Assembly (NCBI RefSeq): GCF_003315635.1
Contig: NZ_PDCG01000001.1
Location: 186,001-250,000, forward strand
Length of the DNA stretch: 64,000 nucleotides
Source of the DNA: Bifidobacterium aemilianum
GTDB taxonomy: Bacteria; Actinomycetota; Actinomycetes; Actinomycetales; Bifidobacteriaceae
Direction of reading: 5' to 3'
Shown here: piece by piece, positions 23,769-32,581 of the stretch
Layout: each line of letters opens with the position of its first letter
Position numbering within the stretch: the stretch's first letter is position 1
Program-made: the position numbers and the translations under genes
Notes under the pieces: generated by a model
Told to the model about the DNA's origin: nothing
Databases searched by the model: none
Seen by the model: the letters and a program-made list of their open reading frames with translations, nothing else

Positions 23769-24341
23769 CCAGGGTCAGGAAAGGACAGGTCACATTGCCG
23801 TCCCTGGCCATCCTTCTCACCCTGCTGGCAGGCTCGATGCTGTCCGGTTGCGGACAGATCCAGGCCAAGGGGGAGCCAAGATGGACGAACCGGTCAAAGT
23901 ACACAGGGAAACAGGGCCCACTATGGCCGAGAACCATCGGCCGAAGGCAAGACCAACCAGGACAATCCAAAGGAAAGGAAACCAACCATGGCTCACACCA
24001 TCACCATCAATTCCACAAGCTTCAAGGCGACCGTGAACGAAAGCAAGGCAGCCAGCAATTTCATGGCATTGCTACCGCTGACCTTATCCCTGCAGGAGTT
24101 CAACAAGACCGAGAAAATTGCCGGACTTCCAAAAAGACTCGATACCAGTGGCTCCCCGAGCGAAACTTCCGCAAAGGCTGGAGTTCTGGCCTACTAAGCC
24201 CCCTGGGGCAACTTCACCGAGTTCTATCGCCCCTTCCGCCACTCCTCCGGCCTGGGGATTCTGGGGCACATCGATTCAGGCGGCGAGAATTGGGCCTCAT
24301 ACCCCAACGGCACCGAGGCCACCTTCACCATGGACGACTGA
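23765..24341 (+). pseudogene. lipoprotein with cyclophilin-like domain, frameshifted and with an internal stop
   Basis: Begins with a lipoprotein signal peptide (LAILLTLLAGSMLSGC, lipobox LSGC) at ATG 23765. Around 23870 the frame changes; the new frame carries a polar linker and from 23988 a cyclophilin-like fold of about 115 residues (HTITINSTSFKATVNESKAA, FMALLPLTLSLQEFN) seen in secreted cyclophilin_like2 proteins. The domain is broken by TAA at 24195-24197 yet continues in the same frame (APWGNFTEFYRPFRHSSGLG) to TGA 24339-24341. In living relatives such proteins are surface lipoproteins of uncertain role. Confidence in the fold is moderate. Confidence 0.7.
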
Positions 24342-24536
24342 CGGCGGTCATCGGCCGGGAGAAGACCGACGACAAAGCTGTGATGGTGACACAGAGATGA
24401 TGAGGAATAAGGGGCGAAGGTCCGAACATCTGATGACAAGGTCACCCTCCCCTTACACTTGGAATGAACGAACATTACAGGACTCATCTATCGAAAGGCC
24501 GACGATAGACCTCAACGTCTGGTCAGTATCATTTCA

Positions 24537-24943
24537 ATGATTACAACGGCCGTAGGTCTGACGCTGACGCTACTACCAACTCATCCTAGAATACCTGGCA
24601 AAGCGCCGCGCCCAGGCCGGGCTCATCGATGCCTGGTGGGTGCGCATCGACTTCAATGACAAGCACCTGAAACTACAACAGTTATGACAATCCGGTCAAG
24701 GATCTCGAACAATACTGTGTGGGCATCATGGTCAGGAATTCCTCAGATGCACCGGTTTCAGAGGCGAAAATAAGGTCAACCGGCTACATCATGATGAACG
24801 GCCATCGCGACGGCAGCAATCCCTGCGAACACAAGCAGAATCCGGAAATCAAGCTCCTGTCTCCTGGAGAGTACATTTGCTTGGAGATCTCCAAAACCGA
24901 TGATTCAAAACTGCTTCGCCGCGATTGGGAATACCTCGAGTAA
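24537..24943 (+). pseudogene. frameshifted small membrane-anchored protein
   Basis: Three consecutive frames give one plausible protein: a hydrophobic start (MITTAVGLTLTLL), then LILEYLAKRRAQAGLIDAWW and VRIDFNDKHLKL, then VGIMVRNSSDAPVSEAKIRS and LLSPGEYICLEISK. The frame slips near 24570 and near 24685. The layout (N-terminal membrane anchor, then a small beta-rich domain with 'PGE-x-LEI') resembles the intact prophage gene at 54860-55300, so it may be a phage-type cargo gene. Family not identified. Confidence 0.5.
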
Positions 24944-25084
24944 CGTGAACTACCGGCAAGAAAGAGGGCACGGTATCCGACTTTTAAACTTCCTGAACTT
25001 ACATGAATTTCGGCGTGCCATCTTCGTCAATCATGTATAGTGTCTCATTGTTGTGCCCTGTGTTCACCACAGTGCATAGACATG

Positions 25085-25160
25085 GTGGCTATAGCTCAGT
25101 CGGTAGAGCACCTGATTGTGGTTCAGGAGGTCGCGCGTTCGAGCCGCGTTAGCCACCCCA
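25085..25160 (+). tRNA. tRNA-His (anticodon GTG)
   Basis: Full cloverleaf with acceptor arms GTGGCTA / TAGCCAC, anticodon stem CCTGA/TCAGG around loop TTGTGGT (anticodon 25118-25120), and an encoded CCA. The base before the gene (25084) is G, matching the G-1 that tRNA-His requires. The 3' part from the anticodon loop on is contributed by the prophage attL copy; the gene remains intact after integration. Confidence 0.96.
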
Positions 25161-25198
25161 GACCAAACCCCTACTCCCACAAGGCGAGCAGGGGTTTT
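25115..25198 (+). repeat. attL, left 84-bp attachment repeat
   Basis: Identical base for base to 63041-63124. It runs from the anticodon loop of tRNA-His through CCA and the downstream terminator hairpin, so integration restores both tRNA and terminator. The base on the left (G25114 versus A63040) and on the right (T25199 versus G63125) differs, which fixes the ends. Confidence 0.95.
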
Positions 25199-25199
25199 T
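25165..25199 (+). terminator. tRNA-His intrinsic terminator
   Basis: Arms AAACCCCT (25165-25172) and AGGGGTTT (25190-25197) followed by further T residues, directly after the tRNA. It is part of the duplicated attachment sequence. Confidence 0.85.
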
Positions 25200-25228
25200 G
25201 TTTAGCCTCTCACAGACCGTCAAGCAAC

Positions 25229-25254
25229 AAATGTGTGACCCATGTGTGACCCAT
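25229..25254. repeat. left integrase arm-type repeat
   Basis: A 26-bp sequence made of two TGTGTGACCCA units. The identical 26 bp occur at 62907-62932 just upstream of the integrase gene. Position near both att sites and tandem design fit arm-type binding sites of a tyrosine integrase. Confidence 0.6.
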
Positions 25255-25436
25255 AATTGACAAAACCAAATCGTCGCGTGTCACACGTGATAGCTTCCTT
25301 CAACCAGCAAAGGTGCTTGCCTCCGGACAAATGTTATAGACCGGAAAGATTTATACTTCGCTGCCATAGGGAACAAACATGATGTCATTTCGCCTTCCCT
25401 CTGCTGTCAAAAAGATGCAAAACCACTAACAATGCG

Positions 25437-25472
25437 AAAACCGCCCTCCCCTGCCGGAGCAGTGGGAGGGCG
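25437..25472 (-). terminator. terminator of the late/lysis operon
   Basis: In the minus direction the nine-base stem CGCCCTCCC / GGGAGGGCG (arms 25472-25464 and 25450-25442) is followed by TTTT. It lies about 100 bases after the endolysin gene, the last gene of the leftward structural operon. The remaining bases up to attL hold no gene. Confidence 0.75.
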
Positions 25473-25569
25473 ATAGTGTGACACGGGTGCGTGTCAGGCT
25501 GGTCGGAGCCGCCGGTGATGGCCGGCGGCTCCTCTACCCTGTCCGCGCTTGGCGGACGGGTGGGTCGGG

Positions 25570-26343
25570 CTACTTGTGGGCGACCTGGTTGAGTTTGGTC
25601 TCCATCTGGCCGATCTTGGTGGTGATCTGGGCGAGCCTGTCCATGATGGGCTTGTCGCGCTGTTGGCTGGCTGCGACCATGGATTGCTCGGCCACGACGG
25701 CCCACGCGCCGTTGAAGGTCAGCATGGGTAGGTCACGTCCCGTGGCTGCCTTGTAGGACTGCTGGAGCGTGCTCAGATGGTTGTTGCTCTTGATACCGGT
25801 TGGGGGGTTGACCCCGTCCCAGTACTTGAGGCCTGCGAACTGGTCCGATCCGTATACGATTGCCATGGTTTCATCTCCTATTGTGTTGGTTGGTGTGTCT
25901 GTGTCGTTGGTTCCCGTCCACCGCAGATAGCAGTCCCACGGGAAGTTGTAGTAGGGGTTGGTGTTCGTCTCGCCGCCGGTCTGGTCACCAGGAGCGCCAG
26001 CCGTGGATCCGTTCTCGCTGATGGAGGCCTGGGCCAGCCGGCCCCCGCCGATGTAGACGGCCACATGGGCCGCATCATTGAGCAGGATGTCACCAGGCCG
26101 CGGATTGCCGTTGTTGGGCAAGCGTGCCCAGCCACGGGCTGTCAGATTGGCGGACAGGTTGCCGGTGTAGCCAGCGGAGCCCGTATCGAAGCCGGCCTCT
26201 TGCAGGCAGTGGATTACCAGGGAGCTGCAGTCGCAGTTGCCACCTGCCGGGTTGAAGTTCCACCGGTCGCTCTGGTTGTAGCCCATGTTCGCCACGTCGC
26301 ACCAGTACTTCATGCGGTCAATGAGCTTCTGGACACTCGCCAT
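25570..26343 (-). CDS. phage endolysin, NlpC/P60-like cysteine peptidase (Amidase_5 type)
   Basis: Predicted to cut peptide bonds in peptidoglycan at the end of the lytic cycle. Residues 1-145 resemble phage peptidoglycan hydrolases of the Cys/His type: catalytic-Cys block GGNCDCSSLVIHC and the His block NDAAHVAVYIGGGRLAQAS. The remaining 110 residues are a separate C-terminal region with a coiled-coil end (QITTKIGQMETKLNQVAH) that may bind cell wall or oligomerise. The start at 26343 has GGAGG eight bases upstream; an ATG five codons earlier lacks one. No signal peptide, so it needs the holin-like protein encoded just upstream. Confidence 0.85.
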   Translation of the reverse strand: MASVQKLIDRMKYWCDVANMGYNQSDRWNFNPAGGNCDCSSLVIHCLQEAGFDTGSAGYTGNLSANLTARGWARLPNNGNPRPGDILLNDAAHVAVYIGGGRLAQASISENGSTAGAPGDQTGGETNTNPYYNFPWDCYLRWTGTNDTDTPTNTIGDETMAIVYGSDQFAGLKYWDGVNPPTGIKSNNHLSTLQQSYKAATGRDLPMLTFNGAWAVVAEQSMVAASQQRDKPIMDRLAQITTKIGQMETKLNQVAHK

Positions 26344-26430
26344 GCCGGCCACCTCCATTCATTATTCCCATATCAATCTCCTTAATGTTGTTGTTTTCCT
26401 GTTGCGTCCCGTCCGGATGGGCGGGCAGAC

Positions 26431-26907
26431 TCATTTCCCCGCCAGGCGGACGGGGTTGTAGGTGACGCCGAAGCCGGCGGCGATGATGCCGGCGGCGGTG
26501 CTGACGAAGCCGCCGATGTCGGGGTGTCCGAAGGCCATGAGGCCCAGGCCGATGACGGAGGCGAGCAGGGCCAGGATGTAGACCACGGTGCGCACCTTGT
26601 CGCCGAAGACGGGCGTGTAGCCGCCTGTCTGCTGGCCTTGGACGGTCTGGCCGACCAGGGCCTGGAGGTCCTTGGATGGCGTGTCCGGGCTGGCAGCATG
26701 CCTGGGACCGTGGGCCTTAGCAGCCGGGACGGCTGTGGTTTCGTCGGCTGGCGGCTTGGTGTCGGTGGGCATGGCGGCCATCAGACCGTCAAGCTCCTCG
26801 GGGCTGATGGGGGTCAGGGTCACCGGTCCGGTCGCTCCGGCATCACCGGGCAGGGCACGGACCAGCTCATGTGGGGCCAGGGTCGCGATGCGGCTGGTAT
26901 CGCTCAT
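26431..26907 (-). CDS. holin-like membrane protein
   Basis: 158 residues with a long polar Ala/Pro-rich N-terminus and two C-terminal transmembrane helices (VVYILALLASVIGLGLMAFG and VSTAAGIIAAGFGVTY) joined by a short turn, then a short basic end. Size, hairpin topology and position between two peptidoglycan hydrolases point to a holin, though the long N-terminus is unusual. The ATG at 26907 has GGGAGG seven bases upstream and overlaps the stop of the amidase gene (ATGA). Confidence 0.7.
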   Translation of the reverse strand: MSDTSRIATLAPHELVRALPGDAGATGPVTLTPISPEELDGLMAAMPTDTKPPADETTAVPAAKAHGPRHAASPDTPSKDLQALVGQTVQGQQTGGYTPVFGDKVRTVVYILALLASVIGLGLMAFGHPDIGGFVSTAAGIIAAGFGVTYNPVRLAGK

Positions 26908-27620
26908 TGCAGCGCCTCCCTGAGCCTGGTGCCCCAAGGGGCCTGGTCGGAACCCACCTTGATGGCCGGCAGGGTCCTGCCGCAGGCCTGTGCCACCAAC
27001 TGCAGGGCGGTGACCTGGTCGGGATGGGTCAGGGTGTGCAGCCTGCTCCCGTCGAAGTAGGCCAGGCCCGGCTCGTCGTTGATTTGGATTATCGCTTGCA
27101 TGTCGTCATCCTCTCCGGCAGACGGTGCGCCTGCCAGTAGTGCGTTTGCCTTGTCGATCACATAGTCCACGTCCAGGCCGTTGGGGGCCAGGTCGGGGCA
27201 TCCGGCGTGATCGGTGCCGGGCACCTCGCGGTGCAGCCACACATTGCCGTCCAGGCCCTCATGCCACAGCCGGTCCCAGCCATACCTGCGGGCGATGTCC
27301 GCCATGAGCTCGGCCGAGGCGTCCAGGCACGCCCTGGTGCAGGGCACCCCGTCCATGCCACCCTCATGCTCAATCGAGATGGTGCTGTTGTTGGACTCCC
27401 AGTTGGCATCCGAGTAGGAGCCGTCAGTCTCGGCCACGTACTGGTGGATGGTGCCGTCCGCGCCGATGCCGTAGTGGGCCGAGGCCGTGCTGCCGGGATT
27501 GGCGAACACGGCATCGGTGCCTGCCAGGTGGCCGACCATGATGTGCAGGGTGATATGGTCCACCCCGTAGCCGTTGCGGCCCTGATAGTGGTTGGGGCTG
27601 CCAACCCATAGGACATTCAT
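26904..27620 (-). CDS. N-acetylmuramoyl-L-alanine amidase (Amidase_2)
   Basis: Zinc amidase predicted to split the bond between MurNAc and the stem peptide. Residues 15-155 carry the zinc ligands in HITLHIMVGHLAG and HREVPGTDHAGCPD and the conserved Glu in ISIEHEGG. The C-terminal 60 residues (IIQINDEPGLAYFDG onward) look like a small wall-binding or capping domain. The start at 27620 has AGGAGG four bases upstream. Together with the Cys-peptidase lysin two genes away, this phage attacks two different peptidoglycan bonds. Confidence 0.9.
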   Translation of the reverse strand: MNVLWVGSPNHYQGRNGYGVDHITLHIMVGHLAGTDAVFANPGSTASAHYGIGADGTIHQYVAETDGSYSDANWESNNSTISIEHEGGMDGVPCTRACLDASAELMADIARRYGWDRLWHEGLDGNVWLHREVPGTDHAGCPDLAPNGLDVDYVIDKANALLAGAPSAGEDDDMQAIIQINDEPGLAYFDGSRLHTLTHPDQVTALQLVAQACGRTLPAIKVGSDQAPWGTRLREALQ

Positions 27621-27699
27621 ATGTCCTCCTCTCCGCCCCGGATGGGGCATGGAAAAGGCCACCCCGGGATGGGATGGCCTGATGGCGCACGTGCCGTGG

Positions 27700-28455
27700 T
27701 CAGTGCGTTGCCCGTTTGACGCTGACCCCGGTCACGTACCAGGTATGGTCGCCGTTGGCGGCGTCGATGAAGAGACGGAAGGCCAGGCTTGGCGTGGATT
27801 TGCTGCCCGGTGGGTTGGGGACCCATTCGTCCGGGGTCGTCCAGTCGCCCTCTATCAGGACCCAACCGCCAGATATGGGGCTGGTGGCGATATCGTCGAC
27901 GAATGTCGTGCCGCCGGTGGTCCTGGTGTAGACCGTGCCCAGGCTGATGGGCTTGGTGGTCCCCGGGGCCGGGCACACCCATGCCGAGAAATGGTATGTG
28001 GTGGTGGGCCGGTAGGGGATGCGCCAGGACGAGAAGAACGTGTCCCTCCGGTTAGTGCTGCCGCAGGTGTAGTGCCCGTCGGGCAAGGGTTTGGGCGCGC
28101 CGGTGGCACCCAGGCAGACCCCCGGTGTCGCCGGCATGTCCACCATGCCCAGACTGGGATCGAAATCGGGGTTGAGGACCAGGTCTGGCACCGGACACAT
28201 ACCGGCAGGCCCCTGCTCGCCGCGTGGACCCTGCGCCCCGGTATCACCCTTGGGACCCTGTGGACCCTTATCACCCTTGGGACCCTGTGGACCCTTATCA
28301 CCCTTGGGACCCTGTGGACCCTGCGGACCCTGTGGACCTTGAGGGCCCCTGGGACCCTCGGGGCCGGCATCACCCTTGGGACCCCGCTCGCCACGTGGAC
28401 CACGGGGACCCACCGACTCGCAGGCCACCACCATGTCGCTGCCATCACACATCAT
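27700..28455 (-). CDS. collagen-like tail fibre protein
   Basis: 251 residues: 23 perfect Gly-X-Y triplets at residues 16-84 (GPQ, GPK, GDK types), predicted to form a trimeric collagen-like shaft, then a C-terminal beta-rich head of about 165 residues (carbohydrate-binding-like sandwich impression: [28 protein letters not shown]). A fibre or receptor-binding role is inferred from this layout and from its place after the tail-tip genes. The triplet DNA includes tandem 27-bp units on the minus strand. Confidence 0.75.
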   Translation of the reverse strand: MMCDGSDMVVACESVGPRGPRGERGPKGDAGPEGPRGPQGPQGPQGPQGPKGDKGPQGPKGDKGPQGPKGDTGAQGPRGEQGPAGMCPVPDLVLNPDFDPSLGMVDMPATPGVCLGATGAPKPLPDGHYTCGSTNRRDTFFSSWRIPYRPTTTYHFSAWVCPAPGTTKPISLGTVYTRTTGGTTFVDDIATSPISGGWVLIEGDWTTPDEWVPNPPGSKSTPSLAFRLFIDAANGDHTWYVTGVSVKRATH

Positions 28456-28831
28456 GCTCCACCTCCGTCTTGCTCACCGGCTCGATGATCGTGGCCGACC
28501 CGGCCACCAGACGCACCACCATGCCATCGGGGTCACACACCACCAAGTCCCACACCCCGCTGACATGCCCCCAGGCACGGGACACCCCGGGCGGTGGGTC
28601 GATCCGAGCGACGCCATCAGCGCCAAGACTCACCCATGGGCTCAGATCGGCCACCAGGGTGCCCGATCGCCGTATCTGGCACACCGCGCTCCACCCCGAC
28701 ATATCCACCGGACTCGGCCCATCCTCGCCGCGCACCCGCCTCATGTACCTGACCCGGCGGGTGTTGGTCACACCGGCCACCAGGAGCAGGTCGGCCTCCA
28801 GGACCACGGCCCTGCCCAGCACGTCAGTCAT
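28445..28831 (-). CDS. phage hypothetical protein in the tail-tip cluster
   Basis: 128 residues, mostly beta-strand-like, no membrane segment. Contains [20 protein letters not shown] and a Val/Asp-rich C-terminus. Start at 28831 overlaps the previous gene's stop by eight bases; its own stop overlaps the collagen-like gene start. The tight packing suggests a baseplate or fibre accessory protein. Family not recognised. Confidence 0.65.
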   Translation of the reverse strand: MTDVLGRAVVLEADLLLVAGVTNTRRVRYMRRVRGEDGPSPVDMSGWSAVCQIRRSGTLVADLSPWVSLGADGVARIDPPPGVSRAWGHVSGVWDLVVCDPDGMVVRLVAGSATIIEPVSKTEVEHDV

Positions 28832-29174
28832 CACCACCACCTTCCCCACGCCCCAGGTGGGCGCGCATGATCTCCTCGTACAAATGGGTGCCGGTCCCGT
28901 TTCCGCCCAGGGCGTGGTAGGCCCGGTAGATCTGGTCGGCCTGGTCCATGACCTCCACCGGTATCGGTGGGGGCGATGGTGCCTGCACGTAGACGCGGTG
29001 GATGGCCAGCAGCTCGGACTTGAGGATGGCCCTCATGCCTGCCTCCATGGCCTGGGCCTTGGCCCTGGTCGTCTTGGTGGCCCGCTGGCGGTACTGCATG
29101 ACCCCCACCCAGATCAGGGCGGCCGCGTTGATCAGAGCCACCAGGACCCCCTCAGTCAAAGGGATTACAGGCAT
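28824..29174 (-). CDS. small phage membrane protein
   Basis: 116 residues with one N-terminal transmembrane helix (LTEGVLVALINAAALIWVGV) followed by a basic helix rich in Lys/Arg/Ala and a C-terminal soluble part. GGAGG lies seven bases before the ATG at 29174. Such proteins near lysis cassettes can be minor holins or spanin-like helpers; no specific family is recognised. Confidence 0.65.
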   Translation of the reverse strand: MPVIPLTEGVLVALINAAALIWVGVMQYRQRATKTTRAKAQAMEAGMRAILKSELLAIHRVYVQAPSPPPIPVEVMDQADQIYRAYHALGGNGTGTHLYEEIMRAHLGRGEGGGDD

Positions 29175-29190
29175 GAAGGGTCCTCCCTCC

Positions 29191-29979
29191 TTAGGCGTAG
29201 GGCCTGTCCGACCAGTCGGTGATACACCAGTTGATACGGTGCAAGCCGCCCGTGTGCGCATTGAAGCGAGCGTTGAAGCCGCCGTTATAGTCGCAGCTGA
29301 TGACGTCCAGCTGGTCGCCTGAGGAGCACATGGCATAGCCGGTCATGTGCGTATCCTGCCAGCCGTGGCCGAACAGATCCTGGATGCGGGCAGGGCTGGC
29401 CAGCTGCACACCCTGACGGGAGCCTGCCGGGACATTGACCACCATGGTGCCAAACCGTTGGCGGGGCATGGTGGATACCTGGTCCTGCACGTAGCTGGCA
29501 TTGCGCAAGACCCGGAAGATGGGTACTGGGGTGCCTACGCTTATGCCGTCTATCGGGATACGGTACAAGGGCATATCAGATACGCTGACGCCACTCCAGA
29601 TAGGCGAGTCGTGATGGGCCGGGTCGGCGGGCGTGCCACTGGTCGGCGTGCCCTTGATGGCGATGATACGCGCCGACTCTCTACCATCGGAGGCCTTTTC
29701 GTACCGGCATACGATGAGGTCGTTGCGCTTGACTCCCTGGCCACCCGAGGTGATTGTCACCTGGGTGGGTGACTCGCAATGTACGTAGCGTCCGTTAAAC
29801 ATGAGTCCTCCGGCACCCAGCACGAACGTGTTGGCGCTGCTCATGGTGCCGCTCAGCTCGTCGCCGACACCACTGAGCACGTACCGGTCACCGCCGATAG
29901 CCCCTACGTTTTGAGCGCCTATCTGGGTGGCACTGACATGGGGTTTGCCCGAAAATCCAGTTACCAGCTCACAGCTCAT
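29191..29979 (-). CDS. phage minor tail / baseplate protein
   Basis: 262 residues with a Gly/Ser-rich beta N-terminus (GGDRYVLSGVGDELSGTM) of a type common in siphovirus fibre-network or upper baseplate proteins of Gram-positive phages, and a distinct C-terminal domain (MVVNVPAGSRQGVQLASP, ending SDRPYA). Its start overlaps the stop of the zinc-ribbon gene upstream (ATGA). Structural role inferred from position; family not certain. Confidence 0.65.
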   Translation of the reverse strand: MSCELVTGFSGKPHVSATQIGAQNVGAIGGDRYVLSGVGDELSGTMSSANTFVLGAGGLMFNGRYVHCESPTQVTITSGGQGVKRNDLIVCRYEKASDGRESARIIAIKGTPTSGTPADPAHHDSPIWSGVSVSDMPLYRIPIDGISVGTPVPIFRVLRNASYVQDQVSTMPRQRFGTMVVNVPAGSRQGVQLASPARIQDLFGHGWQDTHMTGYAMCSSGDQLDVISCDYNGGFNARFNAHTGGLHRINWCITDWSDRPYA

Positions 29980-30236
29980 GACCGGCCCTCCTTGCTTTTA
30001 TCGTCAGCGACTGTCGGCTGGATCATCCAACGGTTGAAGTCACTGTCCTGGCTGACGGCCAGGTTGCGGTAGTCTCGGTAGCACACAGCGCACAGGAGCC
30101 GTTCGGCCTCGACCCCGTCTGATGTGTAGCGTCTGATCTGCCGCCAGTCGCTACGCCTGGGGTCGTCGCCCGTCAGATAGGCCGCTTGGTGACAGCGGTC
30201 ACACTCGTAGCGGGTAATGTTCTCAGTCTTAGCCAT
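29976..30236 (-). CDS. small zinc-ribbon phage protein
   Basis: 86 residues with two Cys pairs, CDRC near residue 12 and CAVC near residue 49, predicted to bind one zinc. Located between the tail-tip Gp37-like gene and a baseplate gene with overlapping start and stop codons. Function unknown. Confidence 0.7.
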   Translation of the reverse strand: MAKTENITRYECDRCHQAAYLTGDDPRRSDWRQIRRYTSDGVEAERLLCAVCYRDYRNLAVSQDSDFNRWMIQPTVADDKSKEGRS

Positions 30237-30239
30237 TGT

Positions 30240-31763
30240 TTAATGGATCCTTTCGTAAGTCCATGCGCCCAGGGTGGGCAACTGCTGCCATATACCGCCG
30301 TATGTGGCGGCCGGGTTCGTGCCGGTGGTGTTGGTCACAATGCTGCCCACGGGGTGGGTGGCATCAAGGTTCGTAGTGGGGATGATGGCGCTGAGTGTTC
30401 CGTCAGTGCTGACGGTCACGCTACGCCCGTCGGCCTTGACCCCGCCCAAAGTGTCGGTGGTGGCCACCGGCAGCTCGTAATGGGCGGCCTGGGCCTCCCG
30501 CATGGCACGGTCGGCCGTGGTTCGCGCACCATCGGCAGCGGCTTGGGCCTGCCGGGCAGCCTCGGTCGCCCGACCCGCATCGGCCCTGGCTGCCTGGGCG
30601 TCCTGCCGGGCCTGACCGACACCGGCACTCAGGTCCGACGCGGTCCGCAACGCCTGGTCTGCCTGGTCGGCCACAGGTTTGAGCGTGGCCGGGGTGACCT
30701 GAGCGGCAAAAGTATTACCAGTCAGAGTCAGCCCATCGCCCGCATAGTAGACACGGCCTCCCGGCGTGCTCTCAGCACTACCCGACAGACCCGACGAGGA
30801 CCGGTCGGCCTTGCCCGCCTCATAGTCCACGCTCATCACACCACGCGACACCTTGACGATCTTCTTGCTGATCGTGGCGTGGACGCTCAGGCCGGTGAGG
30901 TTGTCCCTGCCGGTCACCGAGTCGTCGATATCGTAGGATTGGCCGTCGCGCACCACCACCCTGACCTCGCCCTGGCCCTGCAGCTCCCTGAGCTTGTCAC
31001 GGGTCTTCTCGGCCAGCTCCTCCGCCTTGGCATTGGAATAGTCATAGATGGCCACCACCTCATCCACCCCAGTCAGAGACTGGGTCTGAGAGACCTGACC
31101 ATTCTTATCCGCATACCAATCCGACCGGGCACGATCACGCAGCTCACCCTCGCCAAGCCCTATCAGATGATTGACCGGACGCCAATTGCGCTCACTCTCG
31201 AAATCAAGCCGGTCGGAGTCGACCGCATCCGCATAGTCGGCCACCTTGCGGGCACTCAGCCATGTGATACCATCACGCCGCTCGACATGCAGCTTGCCAC
31301 CACACGTCGAGAGCATCTTGCGCACTCCCGCATACAGGTCCGTATACCGGTCAAACTGATAGGCGGAGACCCGCAGCCCGCTGTCAGCCGCCTCGGCCCG
31401 CATCAGGCCGTCAAGGCCCACCCGGGCCAGCAGACGGGCCAGGACCCGGTTCGCGTCCCCGGACTCGACGAGATAATCCTTACCTGGGTCAGGACACAGG
31501 ATGCGCTCAGCCAGCAGGCCCGTCCACGTAGGACCCTTATAGGTCAGCACCGTCGCATCCCCACTCTTGGCGGTCTCCACCCGGGAGACCAAGCCCCCAT
31601 ACTCGGTGCCGTCCATATACACCAGACAATCCTTGGACAGACGAGGCCCGGACGGGAAGGTCAACGTGAAATCATTCTCATCGGCCCCATAGGCCAGGTC
31701 CAGGTCATAGTCCTCCAACGCGCCCAGGTCACACCCCGAAGGGTCGGTCACTATCAGATCCAT
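30240..31763 (-). CDS. tail-tip protein, siphovirus Gp37-like, with C-terminal fibre segment
   Basis: 507 residues. The first 330 resemble the siphovirus Gp37-like/tail-endopeptidase family that forms the tail hub (LTFPSGPRLSKDCLVYMDGT, NWRPVNHLIGLGEGELRDRA). Residues about 360-430 are an Ala/Gln/Asp-rich coiled coil (ADQALRTASDLSAGVGQA), and the end carries a fibre-type block (HPVGSIVTNTTGTNPAATYG followed by GIWQQL). It is therefore likely a hub protein that extends into a fibre. It overlaps the distal tail gene by ten bases. Confidence 0.8.
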   Translation of the reverse strand: MDLIVTDPSGCDLGALEDYDLDLAYGADENDFTLTFPSGPRLSKDCLVYMDGTEYGGLVSRVETAKSGDATVLTYKGPTWTGLLAERILCPDPGKDYLVESGDANRVLARLLARVGLDGLMRAEAADSGLRVSAYQFDRYTDLYAGVRKMLSTCGGKLHVERRDGITWLSARKVADYADAVDSDRLDFESERNWRPVNHLIGLGEGELRDRARSDWYADKNGQVSQTQSLTGVDEVVAIYDYSNAKAEELAEKTRDKLRELQGQGEVRVVVRDGQSYDIDDSVTGRDNLTGLSVHATISKKIVKVSRGVMSVDYEAGKADRSSSGLSGSAESTPGGRVYYAGDGLTLTGNTFAAQVTPATLKPVADQADQALRTASDLSAGVGQARQDAQAARADAGRATEAARQAQAAADGARTTADRAMREAQAAHYELPVATTDTLGGVKADGRSVTVSTDGTLSAIIPTTNLDATHPVGSIVTNTTGTNPAATYGGIWQQLPTLGAWTYERIH

Positions 31764-32581
31764 GGCGGCGCGCTCCTCTCCTCGTATACCGTCAGATCGA
31801 ACCCGAAGTTCTGCGGCCAGCTCACCTCACTGGACCCCGGAGGCACCGGCTGGAAGATGTACTCGCCACGGTCCCTGCCACCGCCACGATGGCCCGCGGC
31901 GAAGCAATCCGTCCTATCACCATCGGGACCGGTCAGCACGATGCTGCGCCCCACCCCATCCACCGTCAGATAGCCGCCCGCCGGCACACCCACATCCACC
32001 TGATAGCGGTTGACCCCGATCATGACGTACGGATTGATGGCCGGCCCATAGACCACCAGCCTGACCGGAGAGGACACCAGGGAGTGATTCCTCGCCCAGG
32101 AGACGAGACTCCCCGGCGCATAGTCGTACGGGTAGTCATAGGGATAATCCAGATACTGCGCGCCCGGTATGAGAGCCGGGTTGTATGCGGTGGTCGTGCC
32201 CCTGCGCCACACACCATCCAGGAGGACTACCGTGATGGTGGATTGGATGATAGTGGGCAGTATTTCCTGCGGTTCGCTTTTGACCACGATCGCGCGACAG
32301 GACCACTCATGCTTATATATAAGCAGTCCAGGCTTGTTGGAGGCCACGTCAGCATCAAACAGGCACTCAGCACGGTCTAAGTCAGCTCGTTCAAGAGCCG
32401 TGAGGGTGCAGGTGGCTTCCCTTGCCTCGCGTGTCAGGCCGCTCAGAGAGCGCAATCCTATGCTGTATGTCCATTGCCTGGACCTCAGGCCGTTCGCGGT
32501 CCCCACATGTAGACTGCCGGCATCCAGATGCACATCCTCCCGGACGTTGGTTCCTGGACGGTAGATCAGGTCGTCAGACAT
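31754..32581 (-). CDS. distal tail protein (Dit-like)
   Basis: 275 residues placed directly after the tape measure gene, where Dit proteins are encoded in siphoviruses. The N-terminal beta-rich half (WTYSIGLRSLSGLTREAREA) fits the ring-forming domain; a Tyr/Asp/Pro repeat (YLDYPYDYPYDYAPGS) lies near the middle, and the C-terminal half is a galectin-like candidate. Start overlaps the tape-measure stop by eight bases. Confidence 0.75.
   Translation of the reverse strand: MSDDLIYRPGTNVREDVHLDAGSLHVGTANGLRSRQWTYSIGLRSLSGLTREAREATCTLTALERADLDRAECLFDADVASNKPGLLIYKHEWSCRAIVVKSEPQEILPTIIQSTITVVLLDGVWRRGTTTAYNPALIPGAQYLDYPYDYPYDYAPGSLVSWARNHSLVSSPVRLVVYGPAINPYVMIGVNRYQVDVGVPAGGYLTVDGVGRSIVLTGPDGDRTDCFAAGHRGGGRDRGEYIFQPVPPGSSEVSWPQNFGFDLTVYEERSAPPWI

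Noticed and set aside
25385-25705. Minus-strand frame overlapping the endolysin end
   Set aside because: Alternative-frame shadow of the endolysin C-terminus, Arg/Pro/His-rich, crossing the terminator hairpin.
28239-28330. Tandem 27-bp repeats as a CRISPR array
   Set aside because: Units are contiguous without unique spacers and encode Gly-X-Y triplets.
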